The notes beneath the pieces are model-generated. The model was given only the letters and a program-made list of their open reading frames with translations. It ran no database searches and was not told the origin of the DNA. Below are positions 33,274 to 42,588 of a stretch of DNA of 64,000 bases, piece by piece. Positions within the stretch are counted from its first letter, which is position 1; each line of letters starts with the position of its first letter. This DNA comes from Marinobacter sp. Arc7-DN-1 (GTDB lineage Bacteria; Pseudomonadota; Gammaproteobacteria; Pseudomonadales; Oleiphilaceae): contig NZ_CP031848.1 of the NCBI RefSeq assembly GCF_003441595.1, forward strand, positions 4,216,001 through 4,280,000. The letters run 5' to 3'. The position numbers and the translations under genes are program-made.

Positions 33274-33333
33274 CTAATCCAGCTGCCCCTAATCCAGCTG
33301 CCCCTAATCCAACTGCCCCTAATTCTGCTACCC
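33274..33333. repeat. 15-bp tandem repeats between rsxA and rsxB
   Basis: Three close copies of CTAATCCAGCTGCCC (plus strand) at 33274-33288, 33289-33303 and 33304-33318 (one mismatch), and a degenerate fourth to 33333. On the coding (minus) strand each unit carries a TTAGGGG-type purine-rich stretch, and the promoter-proximal end of the array supplies the rsxB ribosome-binding site. Copy-number change would alter rsxA-rsxB spacing. Confidence 0.88.
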
Positions 33334-33335
33334 CG

Positions 33336-33917
33336 TCAAACGCTGACCAGGCCACCAAAGCCGAGGAACGCCAGCGACATCAGCCCGGCCGTAACCAGCC
33401 CGATCGCAGCCCCGCGGAACGCAACCGGAACGTCAGAGACGGCGATGCGTTCCCGCATGGCGGCAAACAGGACCAGGACCAGGGAGAAGCCGGCCGCTGC
33501 GCCAAAACCGTACAAAACCGACTCAACGAAGTTGTTGTTCTTGTTAATGTTCAGGAGAGCGACCCCAAGCACCGCACAGTTTGTGGTGATCAGGGGAAGG
33601 AAAATACCCAGCACCCGGTAGAGCAAGGGGCTGGTCTTGTGAACGACCATTTCCGTGAACTGGACCACCACGGCGATCACCAGAATGAATGTGATTGTCC
33701 TTAGAAAGGTCAGGTCCAACGGCTCCAGCAGATAGGTGTAGACAAGATAGCTGCATACCGACGCCAGAGTCAGCACGAAGGTGGTTGCCAGAGACATGCC
33801 CATGGCCGTTTCGAGCTTCCCTGAAACGCCCATGAACGGGCACAGGCCCAGGAACTGAACCAGCACAAAGTTGTTCACCAGAATGGTGCTGACCAGAATC
33901 AGCAGATATTCGGTCAT
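33336..33917 (-). CDS. rsxA: Rnf/Rsx electron transport complex subunit A
   Basis: A 193-residue integral membrane subunit with six predicted transmembrane helices, homologous to RsxE and NqrE. Signatures are NNFVLVQFLGLCPFMGVSGKLETA (about residues 15-38) and TTNCAVLGVALLNI (about 110-123), with the paired membrane cysteines. It is the first rsx gene, 32 nt downstream of metG on the same strand. Confidence 0.96.
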   Translation of the reverse strand: MTEYLLILVSTILVNNFVLVQFLGLCPFMGVSGKLETAMGMSLATTFVLTLASVCSYLVYTYLLEPLDLTFLRTITFILVIAVVVQFTEMVVHKTSPLLYRVLGIFLPLITTNCAVLGVALLNINKNNNFVESVLYGFGAAAGFSLVLVLFAAMRERIAVSDVPVAFRGAAIGLVTAGLMSLAFLGFGGLVSV

Positions 33918-33949
33918 TTGCCTTGCTCCATTGACCCGGCTGCCGGCCG

Positions 33950-35980
33950 TTACATGATCCGCATGCCGGGCGTGGCACCGGAATCCGGAGACAGGATAAA
34001 GAGGTCCTTGCCACCGGGCCCCGCTGCCAGAACCATGCCCTCGGACATGCCGAACTTCATTTTCCGGGGCTTGAGGTTGGCAACCATCACGGTCAGGCGG
34101 CCCTCAAGATCTTCCGGCCTGTAAGCAGACTTGATACCAGCAAACACGTTGCGGTCGCCGTGCCCCACGTCAAGGGTGAGGCGAAGGAGCTTGTCAGCGC
34201 CTTCAACCTGTTCGGCTTTCACTATTTTAACGACCCTGAGATCCACTTTCGCGAATTCCCCGAATTCGATCTCGTCGGCGATCGGCTCAGCCTTGGCAGC
34301 AGGCGCCGGCTTTCCGGTTGCTGCGGGCAGTTCCTCTTTTGAGGCATCCAGCATTTTCTCAATCTGGGCAATGTCGACACGGTTCATCAACGGCTTGAAC
34401 TTGTTGATGCCATGGTTCTCGAGGCGCTCCGCGCGTTTGTTCCAGTCCAGCGGCGCATTCAGGAACGCCTCGGAGGCCTTGGCGGTTTCCGGTAGTACCG
34501 GTGCCAGGTAGGTCATCAGCAGGTGGAACATGTTGATGGCGTTGGTGCAGATAGCCTGAAGATTCCCATCCTGGCCTTCCTGCCTGGCGATCACCCAGGG
34601 CTGCTCGTCATTGACGTACTGGTTGGCAATGTCGGCCAGTTCCATGATCCGGCGCATGGCGCGGCCGAACTCACGGGCTTCGTAGAACTCCTCGATCTCT
34701 TTGCCAGCTTCGATGAATTCCTTCAGTTTGGCATGCTCGGTAACCTGGCCAAGCTGACCGTCGAAGCGCTTGGTGATGAAACCGGCGCTGCGGCTGGCGA
34801 TGTTCACGACCTTGCCCACCAGATCCGAGTTTACCCGGGCAGCAAAGTCTTCCAGGTTCAGGTCCATATCATCGACACTGCCGGTCAGTTTGGCCGCGAA
34901 GTAGTAACGCAGGTATTCCGGATTCAGGTGGTCCAGATAGGTGCGGGCCATGATAAAGGTGCCACGGGACTTGGACATCTTCTTGCCGTTCACGGTCACA
35001 AAGCCATGGGCCCAGACCGCCGTTGGCGTGCGGAAACCGGCATCGTGCAGCATGGATGGCCAGAACAGGGCGTGGAAGTTGATGATGTCCTTGCCGATGA
35101 AGTGGTACACCTCGGCGGTGGAATCGGCCTTCCAGAAGTGCTCGAAATCGATGCCTTCCCGGTTGCACAGGTTCTTGAAACTGGCGAGGTAGCCAATAGG
35201 AGCGTCCAGCCAGACATAGAAGTATTTACCCGGCGCATCCGGAATCTCGAAGCCGAAGTAGGGCGCATCGCGGCTGATATCCCACTCCTGCAGCCCGGCA
35301 TCCAGCCACTCAGCCAGCTTGTTTGCCACCTGTGGCTGCAATGTGCCGCTACGGGTCCATTTAGCCAGGAAATCGGCAAAGTCCGGCAGCTTGAAGAAAT
35401 AGTGCTCGGACTCCTTCTCGATGGGCGTCGCCCCGGACACGGCCGAGCGCGGGTTGATCAGCTCCGCCGGCGTGTAGGTAGCGCCACAGGCTTCACAGTT
35501 GTCCCCGTACTGATCCTCGGTTTTGCATTTCGGGCACGTACCCTTGATAAACCGGTCCGCCAGGAACATGTTCTTTTCCGGGTCGTAGGACTGGATGATC
35601 TTGCGCGTGGCAATGTGCCCGTTTTCCTGCAACTGGCGGTAAATGTACTCCGAGAACTGGCGGTTCTCCTCGGAATGGGTGGTGTAGTAGTTATCAAAGT
35701 GGATATGAAAGCCGCGGAAATCTTCCTGATGCTCATCGCGGATACGGTCAATCAGCTGTTCGGACGTGATGCCTTCGCGCTCGGCCCGGAGCATAATGGC
35801 CGTGCCGTGGGCATCATCGGCGCAAACGTAGTAACAGTTCTGGCCACGCATTTTCTGATAACGTACCCAGATATCCGTCTGAATGTATTCCAGCAGGTGG
35901 CCCAGATGGATAGGGCCGTTGGCGTACGGCAGGGCGCTGGTAACCAGAATATCGCGCTGTTGTTTGCTCGCTTGCGTCAT
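33950..35980 (-). CDS. metG: methionine--tRNA ligase
   Basis: A 676-residue class I synthetase. The HIGH motif appears as HLGH in YANGPIHLGHLLEYIQTD (about residues 19-36), the zinc knuckle as CPKCKTEDQYGDNCEAC (about 147-163), and KMSKS in NGKKMSKSRGTF (about 335-346). A C-terminal EMAP/Trbp111 tRNA-binding domain (FAKVDLRVVKIVKAEQVEGADKLLRL to the end, about 575-676) is present, as in E. coli. It is divergent from apbC and heads the metG-rsx-nth run. Confidence 0.97.
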   Translation of the reverse strand: MTQASKQQRDILVTSALPYANGPIHLGHLLEYIQTDIWVRYQKMRGQNCYYVCADDAHGTAIMLRAEREGITSEQLIDRIRDEHQEDFRGFHIHFDNYYTTHSEENRQFSEYIYRQLQENGHIATRKIIQSYDPEKNMFLADRFIKGTCPKCKTEDQYGDNCEACGATYTPAELINPRSAVSGATPIEKESEHYFFKLPDFADFLAKWTRSGTLQPQVANKLAEWLDAGLQEWDISRDAPYFGFEIPDAPGKYFYVWLDAPIGYLASFKNLCNREGIDFEHFWKADSTAEVYHFIGKDIINFHALFWPSMLHDAGFRTPTAVWAHGFVTVNGKKMSKSRGTFIMARTYLDHLNPEYLRYYFAAKLTGSVDDMDLNLEDFAARVNSDLVGKVVNIASRSAGFITKRFDGQLGQVTEHAKLKEFIEAGKEIEEFYEAREFGRAMRRIMELADIANQYVNDEQPWVIARQEGQDGNLQAICTNAINMFHLLMTYLAPVLPETAKASEAFLNAPLDWNKRAERLENHGINKFKPLMNRVDIAQIEKMLDASKEELPAATGKPAPAAKAEPIADEIEFGEFAKVDLRVVKIVKAEQVEGADKLLRLTLDVGHGDRNVFAGIKSAYRPEDLEGRLTVMVANLKPRKMKFGMSEGMVLAAGPGGKDLFILSPDSGATPGMRIM

Positions 35981-36178
35981 GGTGATGTCCGAACCTTATG
36001 TTGATACGGGTTGGAAAGACAAAACGGGGTCCTGGCGGCCGTCGGAATTGATTGCGCCAGGTAAAGACCCCATATGGTCAGAAACGGGCACAGATGATAC
36101 CTTCCGAGCAGATATTTTTCATCCGAATCACCCGTTTCCGTGCTTAAAATCGCGCATTAGCTTATTCCGGAGAACCCG

Positions 36179-37279
36179 ATGACACAGATATCAGAGCAGG
36201 CCCTGCAAACAGCGGTCCGCGAGTACCGCGACCCGTATCTCAACAAGGATCTCTACGAATTGGGTGCGGTAAAATCCCTGAGTGCGGACGCCAGAGGCAA
36301 AGTGACCCTCACAGTCGAGCTGCCGTACCCCTCCAAAGGCATCGCCGGGGCCCTGAAGGAGATCGCGACCAACGCGCTGGAATTCGTCGATGGCGTAGAG
36401 AGTGCCGACGTTCATGTCGGCCAGAAAATCCACGCCTATAAGGTTCAAAAAGACCTGCCCTCGGTCCCTGGCGTGAAAAACATCATCGCAGTCGCCTCCG
36501 GCAAGGGTGGTGTCGGTAAATCCACCACCGCCGTCAACCTCGCCCTGGCACTTCAGGCCGAAGGTGCGAGAGTCGGCATCCTCGACGCCGACATCTACGG
36601 CCCCAGCATCGGCATGATGCTTGGCGTGCCGGAAGGCAAGCGCCCCGACACCCGCGAAAACAAATACTTCGTCCCCATGGACGCCCACGGCCTCCAGGCT
36701 AACTCCATGGCCTTTGTTGTCACCGACAAAACCCCCATGGTCTGGCGCGGCCCCATGGTCAGCGGCGCGGTGATGCAACTGCTGCAACAGACCCTCTGGA
36801 ACGAACTCGACTACCTCATTATCGACATGCCCCCGGGCACCGGCGATATCCAGCTCACCCTGGCCCAGAAAGTCCCCGTCACCGGCGCCGTGATCGTCAC
36901 CACTCCCCAGGACATCGCCCTGCTGGACGGTAAAAAAGGCATCGAAATGTTCCGCAAAGTCGACATCCCCGTGCTCGGCGTTGTCGAAAACATGAGCGTC
37001 CACATCTGCAGCAACTGCGGCCACGAAGAACCCCTCTTCGGCCACGGCGGCGGTGCACGCATCGCCGAAGAATACAACACCACGCTCCTGGGTCAGTTGC
37101 CCCTGCACATGACCATCCGCGAACAGACCGACGGCGGCACCCCCTCCGTGGTTGCCGAACCGGACTCCGAAGTGGCCCGCCGGTACCGCGATATCGCCAG
37201 AAGGTTAGGGGCTGAACTCTCCACCCGGGAGCGCAACCTCAGTGGTTCCATCTCAAGCGTTTCGGTGACAGAGCACTGA
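36179..37279 (+). CDS. apbC: Mrp/ApbC iron-sulfur carrier ATPase
   Basis: A 366-residue protein with an N-terminal MIP18/DUF59 domain (about residues 6-90), then a P-loop NTPase with the deviant Walker A ASGKGGVGKSTTAVNLAL (about 107-124) and the Fe-S-binding CSNC motif in SVHICSNCGHEEPLFG (about 277-292). It loads or carries [4Fe-4S] clusters in the cytoplasm. It is divergent from metG and precedes dcd; apbC, metG and dcd are also neighbours in Pseudomonas. Confidence 0.95.
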   Translation: MTQISEQALQTAVREYRDPYLNKDLYELGAVKSLSADARGKVTLTVELPYPSKGIAGALKEIATNALEFVDGVESADVHVGQKIHAYKVQKDLPSVPGVKNIIAVASGKGGVGKSTTAVNLALALQAEGARVGILDADIYGPSIGMMLGVPEGKRPDTRENKYFVPMDAHGLQANSMAFVVTDKTPMVWRGPMVSGAVMQLLQQTLWNELDYLIIDMPPGTGDIQLTLAQKVPVTGAVIVTTPQDIALLDGKKGIEMFRKVDIPVLGVVENMSVHICSNCGHEEPLFGHGGGARIAEEYNTTLLGQLPLHMTIREQTDGGTPSVVAEPDSEVARRYRDIARRLGAELSTRERNLSGSISSVSVTEH

Positions 37280-37323
37280 CTTAGGCTCAAAGAGGCGAAT
37301 TCCCGACTGTTAGAGTCGCGAGG

Positions 37324-37419
37324 TTGGGGTGCACTTTCCAAAACTGTTGAGGGCCAGGGACGGCCCGAAACAAGCGCACATGGATGTGCTCGTAGCGTGT
37401 TTTGGAAAGTGCATCCCAA
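37324..37419 (+). repeat. two-GGA-loop hairpin element, copy 2 (apbC-dcd intergenic)
   Basis: Outer stem 37324-37344 with 37399-37419: 21 bp, one of them G.U. Inside are GGGCC-AGGGAC-GGCCC (37351-37366) and GCACA-TGGA-TGTGC (37376-37389), joined by the same GAAACAAGC linker as copy 1. The stem sequence is unrelated to copy 1 and close to copy 3. It starts 45 nt after the apbC stop, on the same strand as apbC and dcd, and ends 114 nt before dcd. Confidence 0.85.
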
Positions 37420-37465
37420 GCTTGCAGCCACCCAGCCAGGCAGTCCTGTGATAAAGCCCGTAGAC

Positions 37466-37495
37466 TTCGACAGACACCGCGCTAACGGGTAAACT
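37466..37495 (+). promoter_or_regulatory. dcd: possible sigma-70 promoter for dcd
   Basis: TTCGAC (37466-37471) and TAAACT (37490-37495) are separated by 18 nt and lie 38 nt upstream of the dcd ATG. Each hexamer matches consensus at about four positions. Judged by eye only. Confidence 0.3.
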
Positions 37496-37533
37496 ACGCC
37501 TCAATTTTTCCCAGTGGATACGAGACTTCGCCA

Positions 37534-38100
37534 ATGAGCATCAAATCCGACAAGTGGATTCGCCGGATGTCCGAACAAAACGGCATGATCGAACCGTACG
37601 AAAGCGGACAGGTTCGTGAAACCGAAAAAGGCCGCGTGATCTCTTACGGCACCTCCAGCTATGGCTATGACGTACGCTGCAGCAACGAATTCAAAATCTT
37701 CACCAACGTCCACTCCGCCACCGTGGACCCGAAGAACTTCGACGAAAACAGCTTCGTCAACTACACCGGCGACGTCTGCATCATCCCGCCGAACTCCTTT
37801 GCCCTGGCCCGCACCGTCGAATACTTTCGCATCCCGCGCAGCGTACTCACCATCTGCCTCGGCAAATCCACTTACGCCCGTTGCGGCATCATCGTCAACG
37901 TCACACCGCTGGAACCGGAGTGGGAAGGCCAGGTTACCCTGGAGTTTTCCAATACCACCAACCTGCCGGCCAAAATTTACGCCAACGAAGGCGTGGCCCA
38001 GATGCTCTTCTTCGAATCCGACGAGATCTGCGAGACCAGCTACAAAGACCGGGGCGGCAAATACTTCGGCCAGACCGGCGTCACCCTGCCCAAGACATGA
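37534..38100 (+). CDS. dcd: dCTP deaminase
   Basis: A 188-residue trimeric enzyme that deaminates dCTP to dUTP, feeding dTMP synthesis. It starts MSIKSDKWIRRM and carries SSYGYDVRCSNEF (about residues 39-51), the LGKSTYARCGI substrate loop (about 108-118), the catalytic Glu region TPLEPEWEGQVTLEFSN (about 123-139) and YANEGVAQMLFF. Length is typical. The stop overlaps the next ATG (ATGA). Confidence 0.96.
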   Translation: MSIKSDKWIRRMSEQNGMIEPYESGQVRETEKGRVISYGTSSYGYDVRCSNEFKIFTNVHSATVDPKNFDENSFVNYTGDVCIIPPNSFALARTVEYFRIPRSVLTICLGKSTYARCGIIVNVTPLEPEWEGQVTLEFSNTTNLPAKIYANEGVAQMLFFESDEICETSYKDRGGKYFGQTGVTLPKT

Positions 38101-38696
38101 ACGCCAACCAGTTCCTCAAAGCAGTCTCACAGTTGCAGGGCTGGCGCGAATGCGCCTTCCTGCTCGCTCTGGCTGAGCGCTCATTCCCCAACTATGCCTT
38201 GTTCGCAGACGCTGTCGACCTGAAAACCGGTGCCAAAATGCGCCAGCTGCTGGATCTTGGCTGGGACCTGCTCCAGAAAGATGTTTCGGAGTCCGCCATC
38301 CCCCAGCTGCTGGCAAGGCTGGAGACCCTGTCTCCGGATGTGAACGCCTACGATGCCTACGGCGTCTACCCGGCCTTTGATTTCTGCCAGTTGCTGGAGC
38401 AGGCCCTGCTTAGTCGTCTGAACCCGGGTAAACACCGGGCAACCGACGCCTCGCAGATGGCCACGGCAACGGTGATGAACTTCATTGAGCTTTCCGAGGG
38501 TGACGATCTCGACGAAGACGAGCTGGTTCGCTTGCTGGATCAACACCCCCTGATGAAAGAGGACAAGACCTTCCAGCGCGATCTGGTGCTTGCCCTCAAA
38601 CGCCAGCGCACGCCTACCGATCAGTTCGTGGCCCGCCTGCGGGAAGACGCAGCCAACGACGGCGTCAGCAACCTGGGCATCTCCCTCAACGAATAA
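38097..38696 (+). CDS. YjaG family protein (DUF416)
   Basis: A 199-residue, mostly helical cytoplasmic protein of the YjaG/DUF416 family (LQGWRECAFLLALAERSFPNYALFAD at the N-terminus, DAYGVYPAFDFCQLLEQAL in the middle). No function is established for the family. ATG 38097 overlaps the dcd stop by 4 nt, suggesting co-translation with dcd. Confidence 0.85.
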   Translation: MNANQFLKAVSQLQGWRECAFLLALAERSFPNYALFADAVDLKTGAKMRQLLDLGWDLLQKDVSESAIPQLLARLETLSPDVNAYDAYGVYPAFDFCQLLEQALLSRLNPGKHRATDASQMATATVMNFIELSEGDDLDEDELVRLLDQHPLMKEDKTFQRDLVLALKRQRTPTDQFVARLREDAANDGVSNLGISLNE

Positions 38697-38771
38697 TCGA
38701 ACAGCGCGCGGGCGAGCTACACTTTCAGTGTTCTTTATTGTTTTCAGCCCTGGTCAGACGGAATTTACCTC

Positions 38772-40049
38772 ATGAAACTCTCTGCATTTGGTCGCAAATT
38801 TACCGCCGATGCCGGTATTACGTCCCTGATGGATGACCTTGGTAATGCCATGGCATCCGGCGACGACATGATCATGATGGGCGGCGGTAACCCGGGGCAT
38901 ATTCCCGAGATTCAGCAGCGAGTGCAGGAAATTCTGGCGGACATGAGTCGCAGCGAAAGCGATGTCCGGCGTCTGGTTGGCATTTACGATCCGCCCCAGG
39001 GCGAAAAGCAGTTTATCGCCGCGCTCGCCGAGATGCTGAACCGCGAGTACAACTGGGGCCTGAAACCCGGGAACATCGCGCTTACCAATGGCAGCCAGGC
39101 CGCCTTCTTCATGTTGTTCAACATGTTTGGCGGCGACTACGGTGAAGGTCAGCGCAAGCATATTCTGTTGCCTCTGGCACCGGAATACATCGGCTACGCC
39201 GACGCTGGCATCGAGCCTGGCCTGTTTCACGCGGTTCAGCCGGATATTTCCTTTACCGATGCTCATGAATTCAAGTACCGGGTGGACTTTGATGCCGTGG
39301 AAGTGACCGGCGAGACGGGCGCTATCTGTGTGTCGCGGCCCACCAATCCGACCGGCAATGTGGTGACCGACGACGAGCTTGCGCGTCTTGAGCAACTGGC
39401 GCGTGACCACGACGTGCCCCTGATCGTTGACGGAGCCTATGGCACGCCGTTTCCCAGCCTGCTTTTTGTCGACGCAACGCCCACCTGGAACGAGCAGATT
39501 ATCCTCTGCCTGAGTCTGTCGAAATTGGGCCTGCCAGCGGCGCGTACGGGTATTGTGATTGCGGCTGAGCCGATCATCAAGGCGCTCTCGGGCATTAACG
39601 CCATCGTGAACCTGGCCACGGGTAGTTTCGGAGCCATGCTGGCGGATCCGCTGGTCAGGTCCGGCGAGATCCTCTCGCTGAGCCGCGAGGTGGTATGCCC
39701 ATTCTACAAGGCGAAAATGCAGAAGGCGGTAGCAGTTTTTCGGGACGCCATGGGGGAGGACAGTTGCCGCTGGTATCTCCACAAGCCGGAGGGCGCGATG
39801 TTTCTCTGGTTGTGGTTCCCGGATCTGCCGATCACCAGCCTTGAGTTGTACCAGCGACTGAAAGCCCGTGGTGTGCTGGTTGTTTCCGGCCATTATTTCT
39901 TTCCGGGGCTGCCGGAGGACGGCTGGAAACACCGGCACGAGTGCCTGCGTGTGACCTACTCCCAGGACGATGAGCGGGTTGCCGAGGGTCTGAGGATCAT
40001 CGCGGATGAAGTCAAAGCCGTCTGGCGTGAGGCTGGGCGCGAGGTTTAG
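38772..40049 (+). CDS. avtA: valine--pyruvate transaminase
   Basis: A 425-residue PLP-dependent aminotransferase of fold type I, matching AvtA, which makes alanine from pyruvate with valine as amino donor. Landmarks are the N-terminal KLSAFGRKFTADAGITSLMDDLG, MGGGNPGHIPE (about 37-47), SRPTNPTGNVV (about 187-197), IVDGAYGTPFP and the Schiff-base lysine in CLSLSKLGLPAARTG (about 245-259). Convergent with the DUF3108 gene, with stops overlapping by 2 nt. Specificity for valine is by family similarity only. Confidence 0.9.
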   Translation: MKLSAFGRKFTADAGITSLMDDLGNAMASGDDMIMMGGGNPGHIPEIQQRVQEILADMSRSESDVRRLVGIYDPPQGEKQFIAALAEMLNREYNWGLKPGNIALTNGSQAAFFMLFNMFGGDYGEGQRKHILLPLAPEYIGYADAGIEPGLFHAVQPDISFTDAHEFKYRVDFDAVEVTGETGAICVSRPTNPTGNVVTDDELARLEQLARDHDVPLIVDGAYGTPFPSLLFVDATPTWNEQIILCLSLSKLGLPAARTGIVIAAEPIIKALSGINAIVNLATGSFGAMLADPLVRSGEILSLSREVVCPFYKAKMQKAVAVFRDAMGEDSCRWYLHKPEGAMFLWLWFPDLPITSLELYQRLKARGVLVVSGHYFFPGLPEDGWKHRHECLRVTYSQDDERVAEGLRIIADEVKAVWREAGREV

Positions 40050-40774
40050 GGCCCGAAATCCGCCGCTTCCAGTTTCAGCTCGTAGCTGCTGCCGTCTGGT
40101 TCCACCTGTCGCAGCCGCACGAGAAGGAAATCCTGCTCGGGCGAGAACCACATCAGGGTCTGGCGCTTCGAGTCCTCCCGAACCTTTTCCGCTTTCAGAA
40201 AGGCTGTTCCGTCGCCACCGGTGCTTGTAGCCTCGCCGTTTATGACGGCAAAACGCTCATCATCAACTGACCGGCCATTAATGACCTTGTAGGTCATATC
40301 ACGTTCGCCGTTGCGGATATCCTGATGCAACTGGAGCTGGTAGCCGAGCGGATCCAGGACCCCTTCCTCCAGTTCGATTTCAAAGCGCTTGCCCTTGTAC
40401 TCTCCGGTGGCCACACCTGTCGACCAGTCGAAATCGATGGAATGCTTCCGATCCTTTATCAGAAACCCGGAAAGGTGGTAGCGGTACCTCATCGGCACGA
40501 CCCGACCGTTTTCCCATCTGAGGATCAGGGATTCATCAATGCTGGCAATAAAGGAATCAACATCGGTTCGGTAGAGCCAGATATCGTTGCCCTGAGATGT
40601 CAGAGTCCGTTTTGCGGTGCCACTGAGGGAGATGCCTTTTTCCATGGCCGCTGTGTAGCTGGCTTCAAAGGGTGTAAGCCCCGTGTCCGACTCCGCCTGG
40701 ACGGAGCCTGCCAGAATGCCGAGGCAGAGCGACAATGCTGCGCCCCGGAGTTTGGAGGTTAGTAGTGAGTGCAT
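40046..40774 (-). CDS. DUF3108 family exported protein
   Basis: A 242-residue predicted periplasmic protein with an N-terminal signal (LRGAALSLCLGILAGSVQA) and a beta-rich DUF3108 body (FEASYTAAMEKGISLSGTAKRTL). ATG 40774 is preferred over an in-frame TTG at 40792. DUF3108 genes commonly sit next to purN in gammaproteobacteria, as here, but the family role is unknown. Its 3' end overlaps avtA slightly on the opposite strand. Confidence 0.8.
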   Translation of the reverse strand: MHSLLTSKLRGAALSLCLGILAGSVQAESDTGLTPFEASYTAAMEKGISLSGTAKRTLTSQGNDIWLYRTDVDSFIASIDESLILRWENGRVVPMRYRYHLSGFLIKDRKHSIDFDWSTGVATGEYKGKRFEIELEEGVLDPLGYQLQLHQDIRNGERDMTYKVINGRSVDDERFAVINGEATSTGGDGTAFLKAEKVREDSKRQTLMWFSPEQDFLLVRLRQVEPDGSSYELKLEAADFGP

Positions 40775-40864
40775 ATAGCTAAACCCGAACAAATACCGTC
40801 ATCGATGGCGACAGTGTAGCTGCCCGGGTGAGATACGGAGATGACAATTCGTTCAGGCGATGGA

Positions 40865-41527
40865 TCAGTTATCGGGCAGGCGCATGGGCGCGTTCAGGGG
40901 CTCTCCGTCAAACATCACGTAATCGCTGCCCAACTGAACCCGGCCCTCGCAGAACCAGCGGACTACGATGGGGTAAAGAACGTGTTCCTTTTCCTGAACT
41001 TTCTCCGCCAGGGACTCCGGGGTATCGTCGGGTGCGATCGACACCTCTGCCTGGGTGATGACCGGCCCGCCGTCCAGTTCCTCTGTCACGAAGTGGATGG
41101 AGACCCCATGAACTTTGTCGCCGGCTTCCAGCGCTCGTTGATGGGTCTTCAGACCGGTGTACTTCGGCAGCAGAGAAGGGTGGATGTTCAGCATCTTGCC
41201 CCGGAAGGCGCGGACGAAACCGGTGGTCAGGATCCGCATGAAACCTGCCAGCACGATCAGATCCGGGTTATGGCGGAGAATCTCCGCCATAAGGGAAGCA
41301 TCAAACTCCTCACGGGAGCCGAAATCCTTGTGGTTTACCACGAAGGCTTCAATGTTGGCCTGGGCTGCACGCTCCAGGGCGAAGGCCCCCGGCTGGTTAC
41401 AGCCGACCGCAACAATCTGCCCGGGAAATTCCCGTTCACGGCTCGCGTCGATCAGTGCCTGCAGGTTGGTGCCGCTGCCGGAGGCTAACACCAGGATTCT
41501 CGGTAATGGGGTCTGATCTGCCTTCAT
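40865..41527 (-). CDS. purN: phosphoribosylglycinamide formyltransferase
   Basis: A 220-residue purine-pathway enzyme transferring formyl from 10-formyl-THF to GAR. It has ILVLASGSGTNLQALIDA at the N-terminus, LAGFMRILTTGFV (about residues 89-101), and the catalytic Asn-His-Asp set in MLNIHPSLLPKYTG and DGGPVITQA. It overlaps purM by 4 nt and is translated after it. Confidence 0.96.
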   Translation of the reverse strand: MKADQTPLPRILVLASGSGTNLQALIDASREREFPGQIVAVGCNQPGAFALERAAQANIEAFVVNHKDFGSREEFDASLMAEILRHNPDLIVLAGFMRILTTGFVRAFRGKMLNIHPSLLPKYTGLKTHQRALEAGDKVHGVSIHFVTEELDGGPVITQAEVSIAPDDTPESLAEKVQEKEHVLYPIVVRWFCEGRVQLGSDYVMFDGEPLNAPMRLPDN

Positions 41528-42588
41528 GCCGACAGAAGTCCGGGTGCGTAGCGAACGGATGCCTCTGCGTCTTCGCTGTCCGCACTTTCGATGATACCGA
41601 CCTGCCAGGCATGTTCGCCCAGTGCTTTGAGGGTATCCAGAGCCAGCTCCTTCTGGTTGGCAGGTACGCAGACGATCATGCCGATGCCGCAGTTAAAGGT
41701 ACGGTACATCTCCTCGCTGGCCACACCGCCATTGTCCTTGAGCCACTGGAATACCGGAGGCAGCGTCCAGCTCGCGGTATCGATTGCGGCCACGCTGCCC
41801 CTTGGCAGTACCCGGGGAATGTTCTCTGGCAGTCCGCCGCCGGTGATATGGGACAGTGCACGCACGTCCACTTCACGAATGAGTTGAAGAAGATTTTTCA
41901 CGTAAATCCGGGTGGGTGCCATCAGGGCGTTGGCCAGGGTGGTCTCGCCCATGGGCTGATTCAGGTCGGCGCTGCTCACTTCCAGGATTTTCCGGATCAG
42001 CGAATAGCCATTCGAGTGGGGGCCGGATGATCCCAGTGCGAGCAGGCTATCGCCGGACTGAACCCGGCTTCCGTCGATGATTTCACTGCGCTCGGCAACG
42101 CCGACACAGAAGCCCGCCAGGTCGTAGTCGTCGCCCTCGTACATGCCCGGCATCTCGGCAGTCTCGCCGCCCACCAGCGCACAGCCGGCCTGTTCGCAGC
42201 CTTCACCGATTCCGCCAACCACCTGGGCGGCAACATCGACGTTGAGTCTGCCGGTGGCGTAGTAATCCAGGAAAAACAGGGGTTCGGCACCGCCGACAAC
42301 CAGATCGTTCACGCACATGGCGACCAGATCGATGCCAATGCTGTCGTGCTTGTTCAGTTGCATCGCCAGTCTGAGTTTGGTGCCCACCCCGTCGGTTCCG
42401 GAAACCAGAACCGGCTCATTGTAGCCGGCAGGAATCGAGACCATGGCGCCGAAGCCGCCGAGGCCGCCCAGAACTTCCGGGCGGCGGGTGCGCGCTGCGG
42501 TGTCCTTGATGCGGCTGACGAGTTCATTGCCGGCGTCTATATCAACGCCGGCATCACGGTAGGTCAGGGAGGGCTTCTGTTCGCTCAT
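41524..42588 (-). CDS. purM: phosphoribosylformylglycinamidine cyclo-ligase
   Basis: A 354-residue AIR synthetase. Start MSEQKPSLTYRDAGVDIDAGNELV at ATG 42588; motifs SGTDGVGTKLRLA (about residues 64-76), MCVNDLVVGGAEPLFFLDYY (about 92-111), GGETAEMPGMY and HITGGGLPENIPRVLP. It uses ATP to close the imidazole ring of FGAM. It heads the purMN pair and is divergent from the DUF2066 gene. A longer frame upstream of 42588 exists but is not conserved in character. Confidence 0.96.
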   Translation of the reverse strand: MSEQKPSLTYRDAGVDIDAGNELVSRIKDTAARTRRPEVLGGLGGFGAMVSIPAGYNEPVLVSGTDGVGTKLRLAMQLNKHDSIGIDLVAMCVNDLVVGGAEPLFFLDYYATGRLNVDVAAQVVGGIGEGCEQAGCALVGGETAEMPGMYEGDDYDLAGFCVGVAERSEIIDGSRVQSGDSLLALGSSGPHSNGYSLIRKILEVSSADLNQPMGETTLANALMAPTRIYVKNLLQLIREVDVRALSHITGGGLPENIPRVLPRGSVAAIDTASWTLPPVFQWLKDNGGVASEEMYRTFNCGIGMIVCVPANQKELALDTLKALGEHAWQVGIIESADSEDAEASVRYAPGLLSA

